64,000 nt of DNA, taken from assembly GCF_001730305.1 (NCBI RefSeq), contig NZ_MIJY01000046.1, positions 124,001-188,000 on the forward strand, written 5' to 3'. The notes under the pieces were generated by a model. The model was given only the letters and a program-made list of their open reading frames with translations, was not told the DNA's origin and did not search any database. Each line of letters starts with the position of its first letter. The first letter of the stretch is position 1. Source of the stretch: Enterococcus termitis (GTDB lineage: Bacteria; Bacillota; Bacilli; Lactobacillales; Enterococcaceae). Shown here one piece after another: positions 54,142-64,000 of the stretch. Position numbers and translations under genes: made by a program.

Positions 54142-55461
54142 ATGACTACTACTTCTGTAACAGTTATTGGTGCTGGCTTAGCGGGCAGTGAAGCGGCATG
54201 GCAAGTTGCTCAGTCTGGTGTTCCAGTTACACTTTATGAAATGAGACCAGTGAAAAAAACACCGGCACATCAAACAGAAAATTTTGCTGAGCTAGTTTGT
54301 TCAAATTCTTTAAGAGGAAATAATTTGACTAACGCAGTGGGTGTCTTAAAAGAAGAAATGCGCCGTTTAGATTCAATCATCATTAGCAGTGCTGATTTAA
54401 CAGCGGTTCCTGCAGGTGGTGCATTAGCAGTCGATCGCGATACATTCTCTCAAGAAATCACAAGTCGCATTAAGAACCATCCGTTGATCACGGTGAAAAA
54501 TGAAGAAATCACTGAACTTCCAGAAGGAATTGTGATCGTCGCAACAGGTCCATTAACATCAGAAGCTTTAGCTGAACAAATCAAAGAATTCAATGGCTCA
54601 GACGGCTTTTATTTTTACGATGCAGCAGCGCCGATCGTAGATAAGTCAACGATCGATATGGATAAAGTTTATTTAAAATCTCGCTACGATAAAGGGGAAG
54701 CTGCTTATCTGAATTGTCCAATGACAGAAGAAGAATTTAATGCATTTTATGAAGCCTTGATTGCCGCTGAAGTTGTTCCTTTGAAGACGTTCGAAAAAGA
54801 AAAATTCTTTGAAGGGTGTATGCCTATCGAAGTGATGGCAAAACGCGGAATCAAAACAATGCTATTTGGTCCTTTAAAGCCAGTGGGGCTAGAAGATCCT
54901 AAAACTGGTAAACGACCATATGCTGTTATTCAATTACGTCAAGATAATGCTGCGGCTTCACTATACAACTTAGTAGGATTCCAAACGCATCTAAAATGGG
55001 GCGAACAAAAACGAGTATTCCAAATGATTCCTGGATTGGAAAATGCTGAATTTGTACGATACGGTGTGATGCATCGAAACAGTTTCATGAATTCACCTGA
55101 GTTATTAAAACCGACGTATCAATCTCAAAAAAGAGAGAATCTATTTTTTGCGGGACAAATGACGGGTGTTGAAGGTTATGTTGAAAGTGCAGCTAGTGGA
55201 TTATTAGCTGGTATGAATGCGGCTCGTTTAGCCAAGAATGAAGAACCAATCGTTTTCCCAAGAGAGACAGCACTGGGCAGCATGGCTTATTACATCACAC
55301 ATGCAGAAGGAAAACATTTTCAGCCAATGAATGCGAACTTTGGACTTTTCCCAGAAATGCCAGAGAGAATTCGTGATAAAAAAGAACGTTATGAAGCAAT
55401 TGCTAATAGAGCGTTAACAACATTAGCCGAAGTAAAGCAAGAGTGGCATCTTAGCGAGTAA
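54142..55461 (+). CDS. trmFO: tRNA (uracil-54-C5)-methyltransferase TrmFO
   Basis: 439 residues. Folate- and FAD-dependent enzyme that makes ribothymidine at tRNA position 54. The N-terminal FAD fold [19 protein letters not shown], the [11 protein letters not shown] stretch and [19 protein letters not shown] are diagnostic of this GidA-related family. Starts about 90 bp after topA, with an AGAGG site. A terminator follows. Confidence 0.95.
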   Translation: MTTTSVTVIGAGLAGSEAAWQVAQSGVPVTLYEMRPVKKTPAHQTENFAELVCSNSLRGNNLTNAVGVLKEEMRRLDSIIISSADLTAVPAGGALAVDRDTFSQEITSRIKNHPLITVKNEEITELPEGIVIVATGPLTSEALAEQIKEFNGSDGFYFYDAAAPIVDKSTIDMDKVYLKSRYDKGEAAYLNCPMTEEEFNAFYEALIAAEVVPLKTFEKEKFFEGCMPIEVMAKRGIKTMLFGPLKPVGLEDPKTGKRPYAVIQLRQDNAAASLYNLVGFQTHLKWGEQKRVFQMIPGLENAEFVRYGVMHRNSFMNSPELLKPTYQSQKRENLFFAGQMTGVEGYVESAASGLLAGMNAARLAKNEEPIVFPRETALGSMAYYITHAEGKHFQPMNANFGLFPEMPERIRDKKERYEAIANRALTTLAEVKQEWHLSE

Positions 55462-55467
55462 AGGATC

Positions 55468-55516
55468 AAAAGTTAAGGAGTGTTTGACAGAAATGTCTGC
55501 TTCTTAACTTTTTTTG
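55468..55516 (+). terminator. Terminator of trmFO
   Basis: AAAAGTTAAG (55468-55477) pairs with CTTAACTTTT (55503-55512), then T's. The loop contains a GACA/TGTC pair. Confidence 0.82.
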
Positions 55517-55620
55517 TTGTTATAAGATTAAATTTTCCTTATAGATTCTGAGTCTTTAAGGTCAAATATGAATAAATTGTTACTAAATTTGAAAATATTA
55601 ATTAAATTCTGACAATTCAT

Positions 55621-55649
55621 TTGTTTTTTCAAAATGGTTATGCTACAGT
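55621..55649 (+). promoter_or_regulatory. Promoter of the xerC operon
   Basis: TTGTTT (55621-55626), 17-bp spacer, TACAGT (55644-55649) preceded by TGC, an extended -10. Confidence 0.55.
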
Positions 55650-55677
55650 TACTTTGTAATTTATGGAGGGACAATCT

Positions 55678-56577
55678 ATGCAGGAAAAAAACTGGCCGCA
55701 GATGTTTATGAGCTATTTAATCGTTGAACGCGGTTATTCTGAAAAAACAAAAATAGCCTATGAAGAAGATATGCATAACTTTTTTGATTTCCTGAGCGAT
55801 TCTGGTAATGCCGATTATTTAAGTGTGGATCATCTCGATATCCGTACCTATCTGAGTTTTCTTTATGATAAAGAATATAGTCGGAATTCAATTAGTCGAA
55901 AAATTGCTAGTCTAAGGTCATTCTATCAATTTTTATTAAAAAACGAAGTAATCAAGGAAAATCCTTTTTCTTATGTCCATATGAAAAAAAAACAGTTACG
56001 ACTCCCACGTTTTTTCTATGAAAAAGAGATGGATGCATTATTCGAAAGTGCTAAAGGATCGAAGCCTCTAGATTTAAGAAACCAAGCATTACTGGAAATA
56101 CTTTATGGAACTGGAATTCGTGTCAGTGAATGTGCGAATCTAACACTACAGTCTGTTGATTTTTCAGCCAATGTCTTATTGATTCATGGAAAAGGAAATA
56201 AAGATCGCTATGTTCCCTTTGGTTCATTTGCACAAGATGCCTTGAAGGAATACCTTGAAAATGGACGGACGATTTTGATGGAAAAACATGGAAAAGAGCA
56301 TGCTTTTGTTTTTGTGAACCATCATGGGGATCAAATCACTCCTACAGGAATCGAATATGTGTTAAATCAACTGATCAAAAAAAGTACACTCAATGGAGAT
56401 ATCCATCCACATATGCTTCGACATACGTTTGCGACGCATTTATTGAATAATGGAGCTGATATGCGGACAGTTCAAGAGCTTCTAGGACATTCGGATTTAT
56501 CGACCACTCAGATTTATGCTCATGTAACAAAAGAGAGCTTACAAAAGAATTACCGAACCTTCCATCCCCGTGCGTAA
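55678..56577 (+). CDS. xerC: Tyrosine recombinase XerC
   Basis: 299 residues. It resolves chromosome dimers at dif. The N-terminal SAM-like DNA-binding domain spans about 1-90. The catalytic domain shows the R-H-R-H-Y set: GTGIRVSE, HMLRHTFATHLL, LGHSDLSTTQIY with the nucleophilic Tyr. ATG 55678 has GGAGGG upstream, so the in-frame 55663 start is rejected. It heads the xerC-hslV-hslU-codY cluster, the same order as codVWXY in Bacillus, but a structured repeat array lies between xerC and hslV. Confidence 0.94.
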   Translation: MQEKNWPQMFMSYLIVERGYSEKTKIAYEEDMHNFFDFLSDSGNADYLSVDHLDIRTYLSFLYDKEYSRNSISRKIASLRSFYQFLLKNEVIKENPFSYVHMKKKQLRLPRFFYEKEMDALFESAKGSKPLDLRNQALLEILYGTGIRVSECANLTLQSVDFSANVLLIHGKGNKDRYVPFGSFAQDALKEYLENGRTILMEKHGKEHAFVFVNHHGDQITPTGIEYVLNQLIKKSTLNGDIHPHMLRHTFATHLLNNGADMRTVQELLGHSDLSTTQIYAHVTKESLQKNYRTFHPRA

Positions 56578-56954
56578 TGGGGAAAGGTTGATAAGATTCA
56601 TGGGCTAGTCTTTCAGAAAAATGAAAATGGGTTGAAGCAAATAGGCCGTTCTCGTTTTTTTATTTTTCTGTCCAGACAAAACGAGCCCGCTACGCTTTTA
56701 TTATCTAGCTTTGTGGGCTAACTCTTTGGAAAAAAGATAAATTATGATCGAGGCGGAAAGCGCCACTCTCGATTTTTTATTTTTCTGTCCAGACAAAATG
56801 AGCCCACTACGCTTTTATTATCTAGCTTTGTGGGCTAACTCTTCGGAAAAAAGACAAATTGTGATCGAGGCGGAAAGCGCCACTCTCAAAATTTGCTATT
56901 TTTCTGTCAGAGCCATACGAGCCCACTACGCTTTTAAATTTAGGAGGAACTAAA
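56578..56954. other. xerC-hslV intergenic region
   Basis: 377 bases without a credible gene. Almost all of it (56602-56935) is the tandem repeat listed next. No sigma-A promoter with both boxes was found, so hslVU-codY may depend on read-through from xerC. Confidence 0.6.
56602..56935. repeat. Structured tandem repeat array, period about 117 nt, between xerC and hslV
   Basis: Landmark GGGCTA recurs at 56602, 56715 and 56832; TTTTCTGTC recurs near 56664, 56781 and 56900. Each unit holds an AGCCC...GGGCT long-range stem (AGCCCAC/GTGGGCT in the second unit). It also holds an ATCGAGGCG...CGC...CTCGAT hairpin around a GAAA loop, followed by a T-run (56746-56779), which looks like an intrinsic terminator. 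The first unit is degenerate and the last is cut at the hslV ribosome binding site. Confidence 0.8.
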
Positions 56955-57503
56955 ATGGTTGAATCTCAATTTCACTCAACAACAATCTGTGCTGTTGAAA
57001 AAGATGGAAAATTTGCTATGGCGGGTGATGGCCAAGTAACGATGGGTGAATCTGTCGTGATGAAAGGAACTGCCAAAAAAGTCCGTAGAATTTATAACGA
57101 TGAAGTTGTTGTAGGTTTTGCTGGAAGTGTTGCGGATGCCTTTACTTTAGAAGAAAAATTCGAAGGAAAATTAAATGAATATAATGGAAATTTAACGCGT
57201 GCTGCTGTTGAACTAGCACAAGAATGGCGGACACAGCAATCAATGCAAAAATTAGAAGCGATGTTGATCGTGATGAATAAAAAAGAAATGCTCTTAGTCT
57301 CAGGAACTGGCGAGGTCATCACACCAGACGATGGGATTTTAGCTATTGGCTCTGGTGGTAATTTTGCACTTTCTGCTGCTCGAGCAATGAAGCATTACGG
57401 AGATAAAGACATGTCTGCTAAAAAAATTGCTGAAAATGCCTTAAATATCGCAGCTGATATTTGCGTATTTACAAATCATAATATCATTGTAGAAGAATTA
57501 TAA
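56955..57503 (+). CDS. hslV: ATP-dependent protease subunit HslV (ClpQ)
   Basis: 182 residues, the peptidase of the HslUV proteasome-like complex. [20 protein letters not shown] follows an eight-residue leader, so the N-terminal threonine nucleophile is probably Thr9 after processing. [19 protein letters not shown] is typical of the family. AGGAGG is 6 nt before the ATG, directly after the repeat array. hslU follows 16 bp later. Confidence 0.94.
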   Translation: MVESQFHSTTICAVEKDGKFAMAGDGQVTMGESVVMKGTAKKVRRIYNDEVVVGFAGSVADAFTLEEKFEGKLNEYNGNLTRAAVELAQEWRTQQSMQKLEAMLIVMNKKEMLLVSGTGEVITPDDGILAIGSGGNFALSAARAMKHYGDKDMSAKKIAENALNIAADICVFTNHNIIVEEL

Positions 57504-57519
57504 ATGGAGGATTATAGCC

Positions 57520-58923
57520 ATGAGCGAATTAAATAAAACACCAAGAGAAATCGTCAAAGAACTAGATGAATATATTATTGGACAGGAAACTGCAAAAAAA
57601 TCTGTTGCGGTTGCTTTAAGAAATAGATATCGCCGCTTGCAGCTTGAAGAAAAGATGCAACAGGACGTGACACCGAAAAATATGCTGATGATTGGTCCGA
57701 CTGGGGTAGGTAAAACCGAGATTGCCCGTCGCCTGGCAAAAATTGTCAATGCTCCTTTTATCAAAGTAGAAGCAACAAAATTCACGGAAGTCGGCTATGT
57801 TGGCCGCGACGTGGAATCAATGGTTCGTGACCTTGTTGAGAATGCGATCCAAATCGTTGAAAAACAACAATACAGCCGAGTGTATTCACAAGCCTTGAAA
57901 AAAGCGAATAACCGTTTGGTAAAAGTGTTAGTCCCAGGAATCAAAAAAGAGCAAAAACAAACATCGAACAATCAATTCGAACAAATGATGCAAATGTTTT
58001 CTGCAACTCAACAACCTCAAGAATCGCAGGAAGAAGTGACTGAAGAAATCAAAGTCAATCGGAAAACGATTTTAGAGCAACTAGAAAAAGGACTATTAGA
58101 TAATCGAGAAGTGACGATCGAAATCGATGAACCCAAAAAGAATATGCCGGCAATGAATGCTGGAATGGAACAAATGGGGATTGATTTAAACGAAACTTTG
58201 GGCGCTTTATCACCTAAGAAAAAAGTAGAACGCACAGTAACTGTAAAAGAAGCTCAAGAACTGTTGGTAAAAGAGGAATCGGCTAAAATTGTAAAAGATG
58301 CTGACATTCATAGTGAAGCGATTCGCTTAGCAGAAAGTAGTGGGATAATTTTTATTGATGAATTTGATAAAATTACGTCTAAAAGCCAACAAAATTCTGG
58401 TGAAGTATCCAGAGAAGGTGTGCAGCGTGATATTTTACCAATCGTTGAAGGATCACAAGTTAATACAAAATACGGACCTATTCAAACCGACCACATCTTA
58501 TTTGTCGCTTCTGGTGCATTCCACTTATCTAAACCAAGTGATTTGATTCCAGAATTACAAGGCCGTTTTCCGATTCGTGTAGAATTAGATGATTTAACTG
58601 CGGAAGATTTCGTACGTATTTTAACAGAACCAAACAACGCCTTGATCAAACAATACATTGCCTTGATTGGTACAGAGAATGTCACTGTGATTTTCACAAA
58701 AGAAGCAATTGAACGGATTGCGAATATAGCATTTGATGTGAATAGAGATACCGATAATATCGGAGCACGTCGATTACACACTATTTTAGAGCGTTTGCTG
58801 GAAGATCTATTGTTCGAAGCGCCAGATATGCAAATGGGTGAAATTACGATCACTGCAGCGTACGTAAATGAAAAACTAAACAGTATCGTCCAAAATGAAG
58901 ATTTAAGTCGCTATATTCTTTAA
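57520..58923 (+). CDS. hslU: ATP-dependent protease ATPase subunit HslU (ClpY)
   Basis: 467 residues. AAA+ unfoldase feeding HslV. Walker [17 protein letters not shown] is near 63-78, Walker [11 protein letters not shown] follows, with sensor and C-terminal domains ending LSRYIL, the tail that docks into HslV. The intermediate I-domain (about 110-245) has the expected Gln/Glu-rich insertion. Preceded by GGAGG; codY follows. Confidence 0.95.
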   Translation: MSELNKTPREIVKELDEYIIGQETAKKSVAVALRNRYRRLQLEEKMQQDVTPKNMLMIGPTGVGKTEIARRLAKIVNAPFIKVEATKFTEVGYVGRDVESMVRDLVENAIQIVEKQQYSRVYSQALKKANNRLVKVLVPGIKKEQKQTSNNQFEQMMQMFSATQQPQESQEEVTEEIKVNRKTILEQLEKGLLDNREVTIEIDEPKKNMPAMNAGMEQMGIDLNETLGALSPKKKVERTVTVKEAQELLVKEESAKIVKDADIHSEAIRLAESSGIIFIDEFDKITSKSQQNSGEVSREGVQRDILPIVEGSQVNTKYGPIQTDHILFVASGAFHLSKPSDLIPELQGRFPIRVELDDLTAEDFVRILTEPNNALIKQYIALIGTENVTVIFTKEAIERIANIAFDVNRDTDNIGARRLHTILERLLEDLLFEAPDMQMGEITITAAYVNEKLNSIVQNEDLSRYIL

Positions 58924-58980
58924 TATTACGTCACTTCACAAGCTGAACAAGTTTCCGTTTCAAAATTAGGAGGAGTAAAA

Positions 58981-59772
58981 ATGACTACTTTATTAGAAAA
59001 AACACGTCAGATCAACAAATTATTGCAGCAAAAAAATACTTTTGATCAAAAGGCTGAATTACCTTATGACAAGATGGCAATGATTTTAGGTGATGTTTTA
59101 GAAAGCAATGCATACATCATCAGTAGCGAGGGTGTTTTGTTAGGGTACAATGAAAAATTGGATGTGAACAATGCTCGTGTTAAGCATATGTTTGAAGAAA
59201 AACGTTTTCCTCAAAGTTATACTGATGCCGCAGATAATTTAGCAAAAACAGAAGCAAATATTTCCATTACAAGCGATTTAACCGCTTTTCCAGTTGAGTT
59301 ACGTGAAAAATATCCGTTTGGTTTAACGACTATTGTTCCTATGTTTGGTGCAGGTGAACGTTTGGGGACGATTATTTTGGCAAGAGTGGAGCAGTCCTTT
59401 GATGATGAAGATTTAGTTTTGGCTGAATACAGCGCGACAGTTGTTGGTATGCAGATTCTTTATCAACAATCAAGATCTATCGAAGCAAGTGTTCGCAGCG
59501 CAACCGCGGTACAAATGGCGATCAACACTTTATCTTATAGTGAGTTGAAAGCTGTCCACGCAATATTTAAAGCTTTGGATGGAGAAGAAGGCCGGTTGAC
59601 TGCGTCAAGCATTGCAGATGAAATAGGGATTACTCGTTCCGTCATCGTAAATGCTTTAAGAAAATTAGAGTCAGCTGGAATTATTGAATCTCGTTCATTA
59701 GGCATGAAGGGAACCTATTTAAAAGTTTTAAACAAACAATTTATCAAAGAACTTGAAAAAGAGAACTCATAG
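58981..59772 (+). CDS. codY: GTP-sensing global transcriptional regulator CodY
   Basis: 263 residues. The GAF-like ligand domain (about 1-155) binds branched-chain amino acids. The C-terminal winged helix (ASSIADEIGITRSVIVNALRK near 217-237) binds AATTTTCWGAAAATT-type operators. It represses amino acid, peptide and virulence genes during nutrient excess. Last member of the xerC-hslVU-codY order. AGGAGG precedes the ATG. The next gene starts 12 bp later, so it may be co-transcribed. Confidence 0.95.
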   Translation: MTTLLEKTRQINKLLQQKNTFDQKAELPYDKMAMILGDVLESNAYIISSEGVLLGYNEKLDVNNARVKHMFEEKRFPQSYTDAADNLAKTEANISITSDLTAFPVELREKYPFGLTTIVPMFGAGERLGTIILARVEQSFDDEDLVLAEYSATVVGMQILYQQSRSIEASVRSATAVQMAINTLSYSELKAVHAIFKALDGEEGRLTASSIADEIGITRSVIVNALRKLESAGIIESRSLGMKGTYLKVLNKQFIKELEKENS

Positions 59773-59784
59773 GAGGCGCGGCGA

Positions 59785-60660
59785 ATGACTGTAAAAATTG
59801 AAAATGACTACTTGATTGCAACAATTGCAGAAGAGGGTGCTGAACTTGTCAGCTTAAAATCTAAAAAGAACGATATAGAGTATATTTGGCATGGAGATCC
59901 AGCTTTTTGGGGTCGTCACGCGCCTGTTCTTTTCCCTTTTGTAGGACGTTTAAAAGATGATCAGTATACGTACGCAGGCAAAACCTATCCAATGGGACAG
60001 CATGGTTTTGCAAGAGATCAAGTATTTGAAGTGATTGAGCATGGTGCTGAACTCGTGTCGTTATCACTGAAAAGTACGGCAGAAACTAAAAAGATCTATC
60101 CTTTTGATTTTGAATTGATTCTTTCTTATGTGCTGGAAGATAATAATTTGAGTGTGAAGTATCAAGTTGAAAACACAGGGAAAGAAGAGATGTATTTTTC
60201 AATCGGTGGTCATCCAGCTTTCAATGTACCTTTAGAGAAAGAATTAACTTTTGAAGATTATTACTTAGGTTTTTCACCACAAAAATCACGTATTCAAATC
60301 CCGCTAAAAGGACCATATGCGGATTTTGCTCATAAAACCTTAGGTCAGACAAATACTAGTTTGGACTTACGTAGAGATCTTTTTAATGAAGATGCGATCA
60401 TTTTCGAAACAAAGGGGATCAATAGCTTTACCATTGCGACCGACGAAAGTCCTCACAGCATTAGTTTAAGCTACTCTGACATGCCTTATGTCGGAATCTG
60501 GACTCCTTATCCTCAAGAAGCGCCATTCGTTTGTATCGAACCGTGGTGCGGTATAGCAGATGGCGTAGAAGCTACTGGAAATTTGGTTGATAAAATCGGT
60601 ATCAATCAATTGTCCAGCGAGGCTATTTTCAAAACGCAATACACGTTAACGGCCAACTAA
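59785..60660 (+). CDS. Aldose 1-epimerase family protein (LacX-like)
   Basis: 291 residues, all-beta galactose-mutarotase fold. It begins IENDYLIATIAEEGAELVSL, has GRHAPVLFPFVGRL, MGQHGFARDQ with a catalytic-type histidine, and SIGGHPAFNVPL. Close to the LacX branch, whose physiological sugar is unclear. The late WTPYPQEAPFVCIEPWCG is conserved. GGAGGCG lies before the ATG. It begins 12 bp after codY, and a bidirectional terminator closes the unit. Confidence 0.87.
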   Translation: MTVKIENDYLIATIAEEGAELVSLKSKKNDIEYIWHGDPAFWGRHAPVLFPFVGRLKDDQYTYAGKTYPMGQHGFARDQVFEVIEHGAELVSLSLKSTAETKKIYPFDFELILSYVLEDNNLSVKYQVENTGKEEMYFSIGGHPAFNVPLEKELTFEDYYLGFSPQKSRIQIPLKGPYADFAHKTLGQTNTSLDLRRDLFNEDAIIFETKGINSFTIATDESPHSISLSYSDMPYVGIWTPYPQEAPFVCIEPWCGIADGVEATGNLVDKIGINQLSSEAIFKTQYTLTAN

Positions 60661-60661
60661 T

Positions 60662-60712
60662 AAAAACAGCCAAAGATAAAAGCGTAAAGCACCTTATCTT
60701 TGGCTGTTTTTA
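60662..60712. terminator. Bidirectional terminator between the epimerase gene and plsY
   Basis: AAAACAGCCAAAGATAA (60663-60679) pairs perfectly with TTATCTTTGGCTGTTTT (60694-60710). It serves both convergent genes. Confidence 0.92.
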
Positions 60713-61342
60713 TTTATTATTTTTAGCGCCTAATCCAAAGGAAACACGACTTTCCGTTCCATCTTTGATTCGTTTGATATTGTCCTTATGTCGAATAAAA
60801 ATGAAAATCGTCAAAGCCACAGCAATTACTGTCAGTAACCAGTCAAATTTAGGCAAAATCTGTGGAATCGCAAAAGGAAGAATAATTGTTGATAAGGTGA
60901 TCAAAATTGCACTGATCATACTGGTCAAACTTACCATGCTGGTGATATATAGCATAATAATAAAAATCAAGGCAGAATAGACAAAAAAGGTTGGACTATA
61001 GGCTAAGATCATCCCAGCGCTGGTTGCAACAGCTTTTCCTCCCTTGAAATTAGCGAAAATTGGAAAGGTATGTCCCAATACAGCTGCTACACCAAAAACC
61101 AATGGATTAACATTTAAAGAAAAGATTAGGGGCAAACTTGTGGCCAGTGTACCTTTCAATATATCCATCAATAAAACTGTGGTTCCAGCTTTTTTTCCTA
61201 AAACTCTAAAAGTATTCGTCGTACCAGTATTTCCACTGCCAAAAAGGCGAATATCTTTTTTAAAGAAAAGTTTTCCGATCCAAACACCGGAAGGAATCGA
61301 GCCTAATAAATAAGCAATAATCAATAAGAATAAAAATTTCAT
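60710..61342 (-). CDS. plsY: Glycerol-3-phosphate acyltransferase PlsY
   Basis: 210 residues with five membrane helices. It transfers acyl groups from acyl-phosphate to glycerol-3-phosphate, the first step of phospholipid synthesis. Family motifs are [32 protein letters not shown] and [11 protein letters not shown], the last contributing to the active site. Single gene, divergent from the CoA-binding protein. Confidence 0.94.
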   Translation of the reverse strand: MKFLFLLIIAYLLGSIPSGVWIGKLFFKKDIRLFGSGNTGTTNTFRVLGKKAGTTVLLMDILKGTLATSLPLIFSLNVNPLVFGVAAVLGHTFPIFANFKGGKAVATSAGMILAYSPTFFVYSALIFIIMLYITSMVSLTSMISAILITLSTIILPFAIPQILPKFDWLLTVIAVALTIFIFIRHKDNIKRIKDGTESRVSFGLGAKNNK

Positions 61343-61459
61343 AGAGTGACCTCTTTCTCTTCAAACTAGCCTATATTTTATCATGAATAGAAACAGCTAA
61401 CAATAATTAACTATTCGTTGTATAATAAAAAAGAAGCGAAAGTAGAAAGGATGACAAAG

Positions 61460-61885
61460 ATGCCTGTAGAAAATCCATCACAAGAACAAATTTATACTTA
61501 TTTGAAAGAAGCAAAACGAATCGCCGTTGTTGGCCTAAGCAACAAACCTGACCGAACCAGTTATCAAATTGCCCAATTATTACAAGATTATGGGTATGAG
61601 ATCCTTCCAGTCAATCCTTTGTTGGCAGGTCAAGAAATTCTTGGTGAACAAGTTTATGAAAAACTTCAAGATATCCCTGGTCACATCGATATCGTTGATA
61701 TTTTCCGTAGAAGTGAATTTTTACCTGAAGTTGCTCATGATTTTTTAGAAACAAATGCTACCGTTTTTTGGGCGCAGTTGGGTTTAGAAAGTGAAGAGGC
61801 GGCGGATTTATTGAAAAATGCTGGCAGAGATGCTATCATAATGAATCGTTGTATTAAGATCGAACTTGCAAAAATGCCGAAATAG
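61460..61885 (+). CDS. CoA-binding-domain protein
   Basis: 141 residues, one Rossmann-like CoA-binding domain (YccU/YneT type). RIAVVGLSNKPDRTSYQIA is the nucleotide loop, then YGYEILPVNP and DIVDIFRRSEF. The late GRDAIIMNRCIKIEL contains a conserved cysteine. ATG 61460 lies 9 nt after AAAGG and is preferred over 61451 and the long 61418 start. A TATAAT (61421-61426) is the likely -10. Function unknown; a terminator-like hairpin separates it from parE. Confidence 0.85.
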   Translation: MPVENPSQEQIYTYLKEAKRIAVVGLSNKPDRTSYQIAQLLQDYGYEILPVNPLLAGQEILGEQVYEKLQDIPGHIDIVDIFRRSEFLPEVAHDFLETNATVFWAQLGLESEEAADLLKNAGRDAIIMNRCIKIELAKMPK

Positions 61886-61902
61886 GTACAAATGATCTTA
61901 AG

Positions 61903-61936
61903 AAAGAGTTACCGAATAGGAAAGCTCTTTTTTTTT
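61903..61936 (+). terminator. Terminator after the CoA-binding protein gene
   Basis: AAAGAGTT (61903-61910) pairs with AAGCTCTTT (61922-61930) with one bulge, then a T-run. Confidence 0.65.
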
Positions 61937-61995
61937 GAGAGTTTTTAGAGTATTATTGTAATGATGTGGCTAAAAGCCCTACAATTCAAGTATAA

Positions 61996-64000
<2,005 letters not shown>

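Noticed and set aside
56744-56953. Open frame of 69 residues with an internal repeated IEAESATL
   Set aside because: It runs through the tandem repeat array and owes its openness and internal repetition to it. No ribosome binding site lies before its start, and it overlaps the hslV ribosome binding site.

Overview
The window is a continuous stretch of low-GC Gram-positive chromosome, and everything in it points to an Enterococcus. The evidence is housekeeping gene content and order (dnaG-rpoD, xerC-hslV-hslU-codY, recJ-apt, rbgA-rnhB-dprA-topA-trmFO), strong AGGAGG ribosome binding sites, T-box control and sigma-A promoters. A BglG-type antiterminator next to a GlcNAc-type PTS permease matches the enterococcal nagY-nagE pair. 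Species is not decidable by eye. A relative of E. faecalis is likely, but a second tuf gene, a GH5 mannanase and a kynureninase module are accessory traits. No rRNA, tRNA, CRISPR array, insertion sequence or prophage was seen.

Layout. 1-4080: nagY-nagE and two small unknown genes. 4096-8020: accessory stretch with a secreted GH5 mannanase (minus), a second EF-Tu gene broken by one missing A and preceded by a CtsR-like operator, and a PhzF-family protein. 8021-14650: mprF with a coupled alpha/beta hydrolase (minus), a membrane-anchored lysozyme-like protein and a P-type cation ATPase. 14650-20090: dnaG-rpoD behind a leader terminator, then a zinc-ribbon membrane protein. 20235-24400: azlCD, cvfB, fur with Per/Fur-like boxes, and DAHP synthase under a T-box. 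24400-27290: a lone gap gene and obg. 27325-30790: Lrp regulator, MFS transporter and kynureninase. 30870-37040: VTC-domain protein, DUF4956 membrane protein and a beta-helix lipoprotein, then a stress-like protein and a two-component system. 37100-42310: rnz, SDR, LapA-like, recJ, apt. 42340-48470: small membrane protein under a double palindromic operator, hemolysin-III-like protein, DegV, GDSL lipase-YpmS-MsrA-YozE, and a CtpA protease. 48720-56577: lepB, rbgA, rnhB, dprA, topA, trmFO, xerC. 56602-60660: a structured tandem repeat, then hslVU-codY and an aldose epimerase. 60710-64000: plsY, a CoA-binding protein and parE, which runs off the window.

The most interesting points lie between genes. 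First, a dispersed two-hairpin element of about 95-175 nt occurs five times with a conserved centre (consensus close to ATCCGAATAAACGGTGAG). Second, a tandem array with a period of about 117 nt sits between xerC and hslV and carries a terminator-like hairpin. Third, the broken tuf copy has a CtsR-type operator beside its promoter. Two candidate accessory systems also stand out: the Lrp-MFS-kynureninase module, which looks like kynurenine scavenging, and the VTC/DUF4956/beta-helix-lipoprotein cluster followed by a two-component system.

All functional calls come from reading the translations and motifs by eye. No database search was run, and regulatory sites are pattern matches only.
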